Source: Geodermatophilus obscurus
GTDB lineage: Bacteria > Actinomycetota > Actinomycetes > Mycobacteriales > Geodermatophilaceae
Direction of reading: 5' to 3'
NCBI RefSeq assembly: GCF_900115395.1
Contig: NZ_FOWE01000003.1
Span: 310,001-374,000 of the forward strand
Length of the DNA: 64,000 nt
The position numbers and the translations under genes were made by a program. This document shows positions 53,637 to 62,501 of the stretch, one piece after another. Below the pieces are notes generated by a model. The model had not been told where the DNA came from. It did not search any database and saw only the letters and a list, made by a program, of their open reading frames with translations. Every line of letters starts with the position of its first letter. Position 1 is the stretch's first letter.

Positions 53637-53728
53637 AGCCTCGTTCGGCCGCACAAGGGTGTGACCCGCCCGTGCAAGCATCACTCCCACCGGCTGCCCA
53701 TGGGGGAAGCGTCCGCGCAGGTGCGCGG

Positions 53729-54214
53729 TTACTGACCTCGCGCCCCCCGGCGGCTCGATCGGCGCGTTGTCGTGTCCTCGCCGTGGCTGGCCGCGATGTG
53801 CTTGGCCGTGTCGAGGTAGTGCCGGAGACGGATCACCTGACCGGACTCGTCAAAGGTCCACAGGTGGACCTCCTCGTCCGCGAAGCGCCCGCCGTTCGGC
53901 AGGGTGAACTCCACTCGCACCTCGGCGACGACCTGACGCCCGTCGCCGATGACGTCGAGCACGCTGAAGTCGTGCAGCGTCCAGGTGCCTACGATGGCGA
54001 AGAAGTCGGCCACCTCGGCCGGGCCGGTGCGTCGCGTCATGGTGGGGATGCCGGCCCGCTGGGCCCAGTTGTCCCGCCAGTCCTCCCAGGCGACGTTGTC
54101 GGCGAGTCGCGCGAGGAAGGCTGGGACGTCGCCCTGGCCGAAGGCGTCGTACAGCTCAACGACGGTCGCGGCGTTTCCGGTCGTCATGCCTGCGCGTCCG
54201 GTGCTGGCGGTCAT
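53729..54214 (-). CDS. NTF2-like/SnoaL-like protein
   Basis: The protein has 161 residues. The ATG at 54214 follows GAAGGGA. The cone-like fold is suggested by VVELYDAFGQGDVPAFLARLADNVAWEDW, then TRRTGPAEVADFFAIVGTWTLHDFSVLDVIGDGRQVVAEVRVEFTLPNGGRFADEEVHLWTFDESGQVIRLRHYLDT, the last part typical of SnoaL-like members. The catalytic role is unknown. An ATG at 54187 is an alternative start. Confidence 0.85.
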   Translation of the reverse strand: MTASTGRAGMTTGNAATVVELYDAFGQGDVPAFLARLADNVAWEDWRDNWAQRAGIPTMTRRTGPAEVADFFAIVGTWTLHDFSVLDVIGDGRQVVAEVRVEFTLPNGGRFADEEVHLWTFDESGQVIRLRHYLDTAKHIAASHGEDTTTRRSSRRGARGQ

Positions 54215-54537
54215 GGCTGATCCCTTCTCGCCCCCGTGCGGTGGGGACCATGGTGGTGCCATCACGCGGGGAGCACAGCGGTCCTTCGGCCCGGGGTGGG
54301 TCATCACGTCTCCAGATGCCGCCTTCTTGTCCCGAGCGACCCAGTCAGGGACACCGCTTCGCCTTCGGGACGCAGCCGGGGGATACACCATGGATCAGGG
54401 GCCGAGGAGCTGTGTCCATCGATGCGCGCTCGCACCGTGCCGATTTCCGCATGGCGGTGGCATGGGCGGCGCCTTGCCGAACGAGTTCTTCGCGGCGGGA
54501 CGTGACTCTGGGGCCGCCTTCAGGGACAGCGTCTCAG
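54215..54537. other. Non-coding stretch with repeat copy 3
   Basis: No gene is supported. It contains GTCCCGAGCGACCCAGTCAG (54329-54348, extending to 54352) and a partial echo, TCAGGGACAGCGTCTCAGTC, at 54521-54540. Confidence 0.5.
54329..54352. repeat. GTCCC...GGGAC repeat, copy 3
   Basis: GTCCCGAG-CGACCCA-GTCAGGGAC is one base shorter than the other two copies but keeps both arms. Confidence 0.7.
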
Positions 54538-56113
54538 TCAGAACGGCGGCGGGTCGTCGTCCGGGTCGGTCGGTGGTGGCGCGGCCGCCTCGGGTGGCGG
54601 GTCGGGTGCCGCCGGTGGTGGTCGCATGCCGGGTGGGCGGGTGGTGCGGGTGATGCCCGACGGTGTGGTGACGGTGAGGGTCCCGTCGGGGGTCATGGTG
54701 AAGCGCCAGCCGTGGGCGAAGGTCTTCAGCCGGTGGTGGGAGCGGCACAGGCAGCACAGGTTGGCGCAGTCGGTGGTCCCGCCGGAGGCGTGCGGGATGA
54801 CGTGGTCGGTGTCGGCCCAGCCGACGCGTTGGCCGCAGGTGGGGAAGCGGCAGGTGCGGTCGCGGGTGCGTATGAACGCCTGCTGGGCGGCGGAGGGGGT
54901 GTAGCGGTTCACCCGGCCGGGCCGGTCGAGCACCGGGCAGCCACAGTCGGTGCCACTGTCGGTGCCCGTGCCGCTGTCCGTTTCGATGTCGCTGCTGGTG
55001 TGCATGCCGGTGCCGTTGCTGCCGGTGCCGGCCTCAGGGTGATTGGGGCAGCCGCGGGCGGCGATCCGGCGCAGCTGGTCGAGGGTGCCGGTGGCGCGCA
55101 GGGTGCCGTCGTCGTCGGTGACCGCCACGGTGACCGATCCGCCGTCGGGGGCCTGCAGGCCGAGGGCGTCGAGCCGGGCGAGCAGGTCGCGCAGGTGTGC
55201 GGCGGTGATCGGCAGCCCGTTGACCGCACCGCACCCGGTCGAGGCTCCGGCCAGCGAGGCGAGGGTGGCGGTGATCTGCAGGTGCGCGGTCACCGGCGGG
55301 CGGCTGTCGTCCCAGGGGCGCAGGATCAGGTCGGCGGCCACCTGGGTGCGCAGCTGCCCGATCGGGCGGGGGTCGCCGTCGGCCTTGAGTATCGCCGCGA
55401 GTGCGTCGATGACCGCGTGGCAGGCCGCGGCCACCTCGGCCGGCAGGTCGGCGGTCAGCCTCGCCATGCCCTCCTCGGGAGAGGGCTCGAGGCGGACGTC
55501 GGCGTGGCGCTGCGCCTGCTCCCGGCGGCGCTCACCCGCGTCGGGGTCCAACTCGAGCAGCAGCTCCAGCGCGCGCTTCTTCAGCTTCCCCGCCGTCAGG
55601 GTCGCGGCCTCGGGCAGCAGCCGGGCCTCCACCCGCCGCGCCAGCCCCGGGTCGGTGTACTCCAGGACCTCGACCAGGATCCGGGCCCGGTACTCGTCCA
55701 GCACCCCCGCGGCCAGCGCCGCCCACGTGGCGGGCAGGGACTCCCGCAACGTCCAGGCCCGATGGGCCAGCTTCGACGCCGCCACCCGCCCGCAGTTGAG
55801 CACCAACGCCAGCTCGGCGGTGGAGAACTCCGACACCCCCGGGCAGCTCGGGATCCGGCTTCCACGACCGCGCACCAGGCGTGCCGGGCGGCGGGTCGTC
55901 GTCATCGGGTGAGTCATCGGCCAGGCCGAGCACGAGTTCGGCCTCGTAGGCGGCGGTCCGCGCCCGCACCGCCTGCACCCGCGCCAGCTCGGCGGCCTTC
56001 TGCTCCCGCGACAGCAACGACACCGGCAGCCGGCGCAACGGCGCCGGCGTCTCGACCAGGAGACCGACCAGCGCACGCTCGAAGCGCGACCCGTGGACGG
56101 CGACCTCCTGCAC
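54538..56113 (-). pseudogene. DUF222-HNH endonuclease protein with a +1 frameshift in a G5 run
   Basis: The first ~90 residues (VQEVAVHGSRFERALVGLLVE, ..ARVQAVRARTAAYEAELVLGLADD) are in one frame from the GTG at 56113. From PGVSEFSTAELALVLNCGRVA on the protein is in another frame. Removing one G from the run GGGGG (minus strand, 55840-55836) restores PELPGVSEFS. The rest is a DUF222 helical domain and an HNH nuclease (CRFPTCGQRVGWADTDHVIPHASGG, NLCCLCRSHHRLK). Such proteins are numerous in actinomycetes. It is disrupted unless the run is a sequencing error. Confidence 0.8.
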
Positions 56114-56120
56114 GACACCC

Positions 56121-56126
56121 AACCTA
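56121..56126 (-). promoter_or_regulatory. Leaderless -10 box (TAGGTT)
   Basis: On the minus strand TAGGTT precedes the GTG at 56113 by 7 nt. Confidence 0.5.
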
Positions 56127-56216
56127 CGCACGGGGTACGACAGAAACCGCAGCTCAGGGCGGTGCAGGACGGAGAGCCCGGTGCGGCCATGAACCCGGCC
56201 GGTGCACGCTGGGCCC

Positions 56217-56862
56217 GTGAGCGAGGGACGCGGGACGCCGACCAGCACCCGCCCCAGGGACGGCCGGGAGTGGCGCATCGGCACCCGGGCCGACGTGGCG
56301 TGGATCCGGGAGTCGACCCCCATCGGCCGGACCATCACGTCCGCGATCCCGCCGGTGTTCGAGGCGTACGCGACGATCGTCGTCCCGGACGAGGACGAGG
56401 GGCGGGCCGAGGACGTCGCCGTCGTCCTGGGTCTGCTCACCGAGCAGTCGCCCGGCCTGCCGTGGTGGCTGGGCCACCTCGACACCGGCTTCGACGACCC
56501 CGCCTTCCCCGGCGCACCCCGGGTGAGCCTCTACTCGCACTGGCCGTACGTCCCCAGGCAGGCCGGACCGGCCGAGGCGGCGCGGTGGCGCAGCGGCCGA
56601 CCGGTCGTGGCTGCTGTCGCGGCTGTGGGACGATACCTGGCGCTGCCTGGGCGGGCCGGCCGCGCTCGTCCACCGGTTCGCCGCGCACCCGCGCCTGCAG
56701 GTGCGGCGCGTGGCCCCCGACGAGGACGCCACCCCGCCGGGTCACGTCGCGTACCGAGCGGTCAGGCCGCGACCGGCTCCGCCGGCTCGTCGGCCGCGAC
56801 GGCGGGGGAGCGGCGGGCCGACAGTCGCAGCCCCACCGCCGCGCCGAGCGCCAGCACGATGA
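56217..56862 (+). pseudogene. Hypothetical protein gene with frameshift near 56600
   Basis: From the GTG at 56217 the frame reads WRIGTRADVAWIREST, PPVFEAYATIVVPD, WWLGHLDTG and YSHWPYV, a coherent protein. After ARWRSG (about 56597) it turns to low-complexity nonsense, while the adjacent frame reads DRSWLLSRLWDDTWRCLGGP, ALVHRFAAHPRLQVRR and VAPDEDATPPGHVAYRA. The natural protein would join these, about 190 residues. The second frame runs on to a TGA at 56860 inside the convergent MFS gene. The family is not named by me but appears genuine. Confidence 0.7.
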
Positions 56863-58018
56863 CGACGGCGCCGTAGACCTCGGCGACGACCCGCAGCCCG
56901 ACCGACCCGGAGGCGACGCCCGCGACGATGGCCGGGACGCTGAACGCCAGGTAGCCGACGACGAAGACGCTCGACAGCAGCCCCGCGCGGTTGCCGGGCG
57001 CGACCCCGGCGGTCGCCGTGGCCACCGCGCCGAGGAAGGCGGCGCCGAAGCCCAGGCCGGCGACGCCCGCGGTGACGAAGAACAGCCACAGGGTCCCGCT
57101 GGCCAGCGCGACGACGAGCCCGCCCACCGCGGCCGCGAAGACCAGGCAGCCGCCGCCCATGGCCCGGCGCGGCGGCAGGTCGCGGGCGACCAGGGCACCG
57201 ACCACCGCCGAGCCCTGCATGCAGCCGATGAGCAGGCTGCCGACGAGGTGGTCGGTGGCGCCGAAGACGCCGGCGGTCAGCGACGGCCCGAGGGAGAGCA
57301 CCAGCCCGCCCATGGCCCACAGCGCCACCAGGCAGGGGACCGCGACGGCGAACGCCCGGCGCTGCGCCGGGGGCACCGCCACCCGCGGGCGCAGCGAGGC
57401 CAGTGCGCCGGGCAGCCGCGGCGAGGACTCCGGGAGGGCCAGCGCGAGGCCGGCGCCGAGCACGAAGACGACGGTGAGCACCCCGAACACCCACGGCGTC
57501 GGCTCGGCGAGACCCTCGATGGCCAGGCCCGCGCCGACCGCGCCGAGCGCGAGCCCCAGACCCGGGGAGACGGTGTTGAGCAGCGCGCCGAGCGGGCGGG
57601 GACCGCCGCGCTGCAGGTCGAGCAGGGTGGCGCCCAGCGACCCGGTGAGCGCGCCGGTGGACAGGCCCTGCAGCACCCGGGCGGCCAGCAGCCAGCCCAC
57701 CCCGTCGGCGGTGAGGAAGGCCGCCATGGCGACCGCCTGCAGCAGCAGCCCGCCGGCCAGCACCGGCCGCCGGCCGACGTGGTCGGACAGGCTCCCGACC
57801 ACCAGCAGCGCCGCCAGCAGCGCGAACGCGTAGATGCCGAAGACCAGCGTGAGGACGCCGGCTCCGAAGCCGAACTCCTCCTGGTAGACGCGGTAGAGCG
57901 GCGACGGCACGCCGGAGGCGGCGAGCACGAGCACGAGCAGCGCGGCCACCGACCAGAACGCGGCAGGACGGGGGAGTCGGGGCACGACCGTTGCCAAGGA
58001 CACCCGTGTGCCGGGCAT
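56762..58018 (-). CDS. MFS transporter
   Basis: A complete 418-residue, 12-helix permease. Motif A is GSLSDHVGRRPVLAGG after helix 2; ARVLQGLSTGALTG and GVPSPLYRVYQEEFGFGAG are typical of the DHA1-like drug/sugar exporters of actinomycetes. The second half has the weaker motif ARDLPPRRAMGGG. No substrate-specific neighbour is present. It is upstream of nothing and ends against the damaged gene at 56217. Confidence 0.93.
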   Translation of the reverse strand: MPGTRVSLATVVPRLPRPAAFWSVAALLVLVLAASGVPSPLYRVYQEEFGFGAGVLTLVFGIYAFALLAALLVVGSLSDHVGRRPVLAGGLLLQAVAMAAFLTADGVGWLLAARVLQGLSTGALTGSLGATLLDLQRGGPRPLGALLNTVSPGLGLALGAVGAGLAIEGLAEPTPWVFGVLTVVFVLGAGLALALPESSPRLPGALASLRPRVAVPPAQRRAFAVAVPCLVALWAMGGLVLSLGPSLTAGVFGATDHLVGSLLIGCMQGSAVVGALVARDLPPRRAMGGGCLVFAAAVGGLVVALASGTLWLFFVTAGVAGLGFGAAFLGAVATATAGVAPGNRAGLLSSVFVVGYLAFSVPAIVAGVASGSVGLRVVAEVYGAVVIVLALGAAVGLRLSARRSPAVAADEPAEPVAA

Positions 58019-58022
58019 TCCC

Positions 58023-59516
58023 CTACCCGGGGTGGCGGCGTGGCGTGAAGACCTGCCCGGACGGCGTCACCCGGGTCTGCGAGGAGCCGACGAGCAGCAG
58101 GCAGCGCATGTCGACCGTCTCGGGGTCGAGGTCGCCGAGCGTCGTCACCCGGACCTCCTCCTCCGGCCCGCCGACGTCGCGCCCCACCACGACGACCGTC
58201 CCCGGCTCGCGCACCTCGCGCAGCACGTCGAGGGCCTTCGCCAGCTGGTGCGGCCGGGCCCTCGACCGCGGGTTGTAGAGGGCGAGGACCAGGTCGGCCC
58301 CGGCGGCCGCGCGCAGCCGGTCGAGGACGACGTCGAGCGGCTTGAGCACGTCGGAGAGGCTGATGACGGCGAAGTCGTGGCCCAGCGGGGCACCCACCCG
58401 CGACGCGACGGCCTGCGCGGCGGTCACGCCCGGCAGCACCCGCACCGCGACGCCGGCGTGCTCGGGACGGGCGGCCACCTCGAGCACCGCGGCGGCCATG
58501 GCGAACACGCCGGGGTCGCCGCTGGAGACCACCGCGACCCGCCGTCCCGACCGGGCGAGCGCCAGGGCGTGCGCCGCCCGCTCGGCCTCCACGCGGTTGT
58601 CGCTGGGGTGGCGGGTCTGGCGCGGGTTGGCCGGCACGCGGTCGAGGTAGGGGCCGTAGCCGACCAGGTCGTCGGCGCAGGCGACCGCGTCGGCGGCCTC
58701 GGGCGTCGTCCAGCCGCGGGCGCCGGGGCCGAGGCCCACGACGACGACCTCGCCCGTGCGGGCCCCGTCGTCCGGACGCGCGGGGTCGTTCCCCGGCCCG
58801 GTCAGCGGGCTGGGCAGCAACGCCAGCGAGAAGTACGGGACGGTCGAGGGGTCGACGTCGGCCAGCGGCAGCGTGCGCTGGCGGTCGGTGGTGGCCCGCT
58901 CGACGTAGAACGCCCGGTCCAGCACGCCGGCCGCCTCGAACGCCTCCCGCACCTGCCCGAACGTGCGGCCGAGCTTCATGACCGCGGCGGAGTCGGTGGT
59001 GGCCAGCCACTCGGCGAGCTCGTCGGCGGGCAGCGTGCCGGGCAGCACGGTCAGCACCTCGTCGCGCTCGACCAGCGGACGGCCGACGACCGCCGCGGCG
59101 GCGCTGACGCTGGTCACCCCGGGCACGACCTCGGTCGGGTAGCGGTGCGCGAGCCGCTTGTGCATGTGCATGTAGGAGCCGTAGAAGAACGGGTCGCCCT
59201 CGGCCAGCACGACGACGTCGCGGCCGGCGTCGAGGTGCGCGGCCAGCCGGGCGGCGGCCGCCTCGTAGAACTCGTCGATCGCGCCCTGGTAGCCGCCGGG
59301 GTGGTCGGTGCCCTCGGTGGTCACCGGGTAGACCAGCAGCTCCTCCACCTGCCCCGCGCGCAGGTAGGGCTCGGCCAGGGCGCGGGCCACCGAGCGGCCG
59401 TGGCGGGCGGCGTGGAAGGCGACGACGTCGGCCGCGGCGACGAGCCGGGCCGCCTTCACCGTGACGAGCTCGGGGTCGCCGGGACCGAGCCCCACGCCGT
59501 ACAGCCGGCCCGTCAC
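58023..59516 (-). CDS. cobIJ: Bifunctional precorrin-2 C20- / precorrin-3B C17-methyltransferase (CobIJ fusion)
   Basis: A 497-residue fusion of two tetrapyrrole methylases. CobI: residues 1 to about 240 ([55 protein letters not shown]). CobJ: about 250-497 ([66 protein letters not shown]). The two act before and after CobG. The GTG at 59516 overlaps the cobH stop (GTGA). Fusion of these two is common in actinomycetes. Confidence 0.96.
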   Translation of the reverse strand: MTGRLYGVGLGPGDPELVTVKAARLVAAADVVAFHAARHGRSVARALAEPYLRAGQVEELLVYPVTTEGTDHPGGYQGAIDEFYEAAAARLAAHLDAGRDVVVLAEGDPFFYGSYMHMHKRLAHRYPTEVVPGVTSVSAAAAVVGRPLVERDEVLTVLPGTLPADELAEWLATTDSAAVMKLGRTFGQVREAFEAAGVLDRAFYVERATTDRQRTLPLADVDPSTVPYFSLALLPSPLTGPGNDPARPDDGARTGEVVVVGLGPGARGWTTPEAADAVACADDLVGYGPYLDRVPANPRQTRHPSDNRVEAERAAHALALARSGRRVAVVSSGDPGVFAMAAAVLEVAARPEHAGVAVRVLPGVTAAQAVASRVGAPLGHDFAVISLSDVLKPLDVVLDRLRAAAGADLVLALYNPRSRARPHQLAKALDVLREVREPGTVVVVGRDVGGPEEEVRVTTLGDLDPETVDMRCLLLVGSSQTRVTPSGQVFTPRRHPG

Positions 59517-60133
59517 TCGACGTCGCTCGCGATCGCGTTGACCGCGGCGGCGGTCATCGCGCTGCCCCCGCGGCGGCCGCGCACCACCAGGAACTCCAGG
59601 TCGGAGGCGGCGAGCGCCTCCTTGGACTCGGCGGCGCCGATGAAGCCGACCGGGATGCCCAGGACGGCGGCCGGGCGGGGCGCGCCCGCGGCCACCATCT
59701 CCAGCAGGTGGAACAGCGCGGTGGGGGCGTTGCCGATCGCCACGACGGCGCCGTCGAGGCGCTCGCCCCACAGCTCCAGCGCGGCGGCGGTGCGGGTGGT
59801 GCCGAGCTCGGCCGCCAGCGACGGCACCCGCGGGTCGTCCAGCGTGCAGACGACCTCGTTGTCCTTCGGCAGCCGGCGCCGGGTGACACCCGAGGCGACC
59901 ATCTTCGCGTCGCACAGCACCGGCGCGCCGCCGTCGAGGGCCTCGCGGGCGCGCCGGACGACGTCGGGGCTGTACGCGACGTCGGCGACCAGGTCGACCT
60001 GGCCGCAGGCGTGGATCATCCGCACGACGGCGCGGGCGACGTCGTCGGGCAGGCCGGTCAGGTCCGCCTCGGCGCGGATCGTCGCGAACGACCGCCGGTA
60101 GATCTCGGCGCCGTCCTTCTCGTAGTCGTACAT
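59513..60133 (-). CDS. cobH: Precorrin-8X methylmutase (CobH/CbiC)
   Basis: The protein has 206 residues. [24 protein letters not shown] at the N-terminus, [14 protein letters not shown] with the active-site His, [14 protein letters not shown], and [28 protein letters not shown] are the family blocks. It moves a methyl group from C11 to C12 to form hydrogenobyrinate. The ATG is downstream of the motif CGTAGCCTCGCGGGCG that also precedes cobG. Confidence 0.97.
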   Translation of the reverse strand: MYDYEKDGAEIYRRSFATIRAEADLTGLPDDVARAVVRMIHACGQVDLVADVAYSPDVVRRAREALDGGAPVLCDAKMVASGVTRRRLPKDNEVVCTLDDPRVPSLAAELGTTRTAAALELWGERLDGAVVAIGNAPTALFHLLEMVAAGAPRPAAVLGIPVGFIGAAESKEALAASDLEFLVVRGRRGGSAMTAAAVNAIASDVE

Positions 60134-60149
60134 CGCCCGCGAGGCTACG
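60134..60149 (-). promoter_or_regulatory. Shared cobH/cobG promoter-proximal motif, cobH copy
   Basis: On the minus strand CGTAGCCTCGCGGGCG directly precedes the cobH ATG. TAGCCT (60147-60142) is 8 nt before the ATG and could be the -10 box. The same 16 bp occur at 62486-62501 before cobG. Confidence 0.5.
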
Positions 60150-60177
60150 GCCCGGCCGGAGGGGGTAGCGCGGGCAC

Positions 60178-61356
60178 ATGGCCCTTCCCCGTGTACTCGT
60201 CCTCGTCCTGGCCGGTGGCGCCGGCGGCCGCCTCCAGCTGCTCACCGCCGACCGAGCCAAGCCGGCGGTGCCCTTCGCCGGCGTCTACCGGCTCATCGAC
60301 TTCCCGCTGAGCAACTGCGAGCACTCGCACGTCGCCGACGTCTGGGTGTCGATCCAGCAGCACCCGGCGTCGCTGGCCGAGCACCTCGCCAACGGCCGGC
60401 CGTGGGACCTCGACCGCACCACCGGCGGGCTGCTGACGCTCCCGCCGTCCCAGGGCACCGAGCGCGCCGGGTTCAGCACGGGGACGGCGAACTCGCTGTG
60501 GCGGCAGGCCGAGCTGATCCGGGCCTTCGGCGCCGACGCGCTCGTCGTCGTCAGCGCCGACGCCGTCTACGAGCTCGACTACCGGGAGGTGGCCGACGCG
60601 CACCTGCAGTCGGGCGCGGAGGTCACGATGGTGACCACCGAGGTCGCCGCCGACGACGCCGCCCGCTACGGGATCGTCGAGGTCGACGGCGACCGGGTGA
60701 CCGGCTACGCCTACAAGCCCGACGAGCCGGCGACCACCACCGCCACCAACGAGGTCTTCGTCTTCACGCCCGGGCCGACCCTCGACCGGCTCGAGCAGCT
60801 GCGGTCGGAGGTGGGCGAGGAGGGGCTGGAGGACCTCGGCAGCCACCTGCTGCCGGCGCAGACCCGCGACGGCCTGGCCCGGGCGTACCCGCTGAAGGGC
60901 TACTGGCGCGACGTCGGCACGGTGGACTCCTACTGGGAGGCGCACCAGGAGTTCCTGTCGCCCGAGCCGCCCATCGACCTCGACGACCCCCGCTGGCCGA
61001 TCCACACCCGCGGTGGCCGGCACAGCGCCGCGCGGGTCCTCGACGACGGCCAGATCGAGAACAGCCTGCTCTCCGGCGGGGTCCGCGTCTCCGGGAACGT
61101 GCGCGGGTCGGTGCTCTCGCCCGGGGTGGTGGTCGAGGCCGGCGCCACCGTCCTGGACTCCGTTCTGCTGCCCGGGGTGCGGGTGGAGGCGGGGGCGACG
61201 GTGACGCGCTCGGTGGTCGACGACGGCGTGGGCATCGGCCGCGGCTGCTCGGTCGGCGGCGAGGGCGCGATCACCCTGCTCGGCCTCGGGGCGCAGCTGG
61301 CGGAGGGCACCGAGGTCCCGGCCGGCGCCCGCTACCCCGACGACGAGACGTCGTAG
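60178..61356 (+). CDS. GlgC-like glucose-1-phosphate nucleotidyltransferase
   Basis: The protein has 392 residues. [27 protein letters not shown] is the nucleotidyltransferase core (GG.G.RL..LT..RAKPA), [16 protein letters not shown] follows, then [16 protein letters not shown], and [16 protein letters not shown]. The C-terminal third is a left-handed beta-helix ([32 protein letters not shown]). It resembles ADP-glucose pyrophosphorylase but GDVY/regulatory residues are variant, so it may be a GlgC paralogue. It ends inside cobG on the other strand (25-nt overlap). Confidence 0.88.
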   Translation: MALPRVLVLVLAGGAGGRLQLLTADRAKPAVPFAGVYRLIDFPLSNCEHSHVADVWVSIQQHPASLAEHLANGRPWDLDRTTGGLLTLPPSQGTERAGFSTGTANSLWRQAELIRAFGADALVVVSADAVYELDYREVADAHLQSGAEVTMVTTEVAADDAARYGIVEVDGDRVTGYAYKPDEPATTTATNEVFVFTPGPTLDRLEQLRSEVGEEGLEDLGSHLLPAQTRDGLARAYPLKGYWRDVGTVDSYWEAHQEFLSPEPPIDLDDPRWPIHTRGGRHSAARVLDDGQIENSLLSGGVRVSGNVRGSVLSPGVVVEAGATVLDSVLLPGVRVEAGATVTRSVVDDGVGIGRGCSVGGEGAITLLGLGAQLAEGTEVPAGARYPDDETS

Positions 61357-62483
61357 CCCGCCGGCGTCGCCACGACGTCGACGACCTCGCCGCGGGGGCG
61401 GCCGCAGCGGCGCCCGCAGCCGGCCCAGTGCACCCGGCCGGCGGGCAGGACCCCGGACGCGACCGCCGCCGCGGCGTCGGCGCGCACGTCGGCCAGCGAC
61501 CTCGCGCAGCCCGGCCGGCCGGCGCAGGCGGTGACCCGCGTCCACGGGCTGCCGGCGTCGAACACGACGCCGGTCCGGTGCAGGTCGACCGCGGCGTCGT
61601 CGACCCGGTCCTCGGCGAGGTCGGGCACGACGACGCTGCGCCACGGGGTCAGCTGCACCTCGGCGGCCAGCGACGCCAGCAGGTCGGCCTGCCCCGCGGT
61701 CAGCCTCCCGAGGGGGACGACGCCGACCAGCGCCGTCCGCCCGTCGGCCTGGGTCTCGGCCCCGACCGGACCGCTCGCCGGGGCGGGCGGGACCCCGACC
61801 GGCGGCACGCGGGGCGCGGGCAGCCGGTCGGCGACCCGGGCGGGCCCGTCGTCGAGCTCGGCCAGCCGCCAGGCGGTGCCGCCGTGCGCCGCGCGCTCGG
61901 CGAGGAACGCCCGGGTGGCGGCGAGCAGGAGGTCGACCGCACCGGCCGGCGCGGCGCGCAGCCCGCTGTCGCGCCCGGCCAGCAGCAGCGCCACGTCGCC
62001 GGGCGCGAGGGCGAGCAGGCCGACGTCGCCGCCGAGCCCGCTCACGTCGCCGCGGCCGTCGTCGAGGGTGGCGAGGAAGCGGCCGGGCAGGTCCGCCAGA
62101 GCGGGGTCGGCGCACAGGCCGGCGTCGAGCGCGGACGCCCACGGCCGGGCGTCGAGGTGCCCGCCCGCGCGGCCGGTGAGCGCGCTGGCCAGCACGTTGC
62201 GCACCCGCTCGTGCGTCTCGCTGGGCAGCAGGCCGCCCGCCGCCAGCCGCTCCCCGAGGTCCTGCGCGGCGCCCGGCGTGAGCCCGCGCAGCTGCAGGTT
62301 GCCCCGGCTGGTCATCTCCAGGGCGCCGTCGCCCAGGTCGCGGGCGGCGGTGGCCAGGACGCGCAGCTGCCCGGCGGTGAGCAGGCCGCCGGGCACGCGC
62401 ACCCGGGCCAGCTCGCCGTCGGCCGCGGAGTGCGTCTGCAGGGCGCCGGGGCAGGCGTCGGCGCGGGCACGGGGAGACGTCAT
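61332..62483 (-). CDS. cobG: Precorrin-3B synthase (CobG)
   Basis: A 383-residue member of the sulfite/nitrite reductase-like family. GNLQLRGLTPGAAQDLGERLAAGGLLPS is the ferredoxin-like half domain. The 4Fe-4S cysteines are in VTACAGRPGCARSLADVRADA and HWAGCGRRCGRP. CobG uses O2 to make precorrin-3B, marking the aerobic pathway. The ATG at 62483 follows the shared 16-bp motif. Confidence 0.93.
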   Translation of the reverse strand: MTSPRARADACPGALQTHSAADGELARVRVPGGLLTAGQLRVLATAARDLGDGALEMTSRGNLQLRGLTPGAAQDLGERLAAGGLLPSETHERVRNVLASALTGRAGGHLDARPWASALDAGLCADPALADLPGRFLATLDDGRGDVSGLGGDVGLLALAPGDVALLLAGRDSGLRAAPAGAVDLLLAATRAFLAERAAHGGTAWRLAELDDGPARVADRLPAPRVPPVGVPPAPASGPVGAETQADGRTALVGVVPLGRLTAGQADLLASLAAEVQLTPWRSVVVPDLAEDRVDDAAVDLHRTGVVFDAGSPWTRVTACAGRPGCARSLADVRADAAAAVASGVLPAGRVHWAGCGRRCGRPRGEVVDVVATPAGYDVSSSG

Positions 62484-62485
62484 GG

Positions 62486-62501
62486 CGCCCGCGAGGCTAC
62501 G
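62486..62501 (-). promoter_or_regulatory. Shared cobH/cobG promoter-proximal motif, cobG copy
   Basis: CGTAGCCTCGCGGGCG (minus strand) ends 2 nt before the cobG ATG. TAGCCT (62499-62494) is 10 nt before the ATG. Confidence 0.5.
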
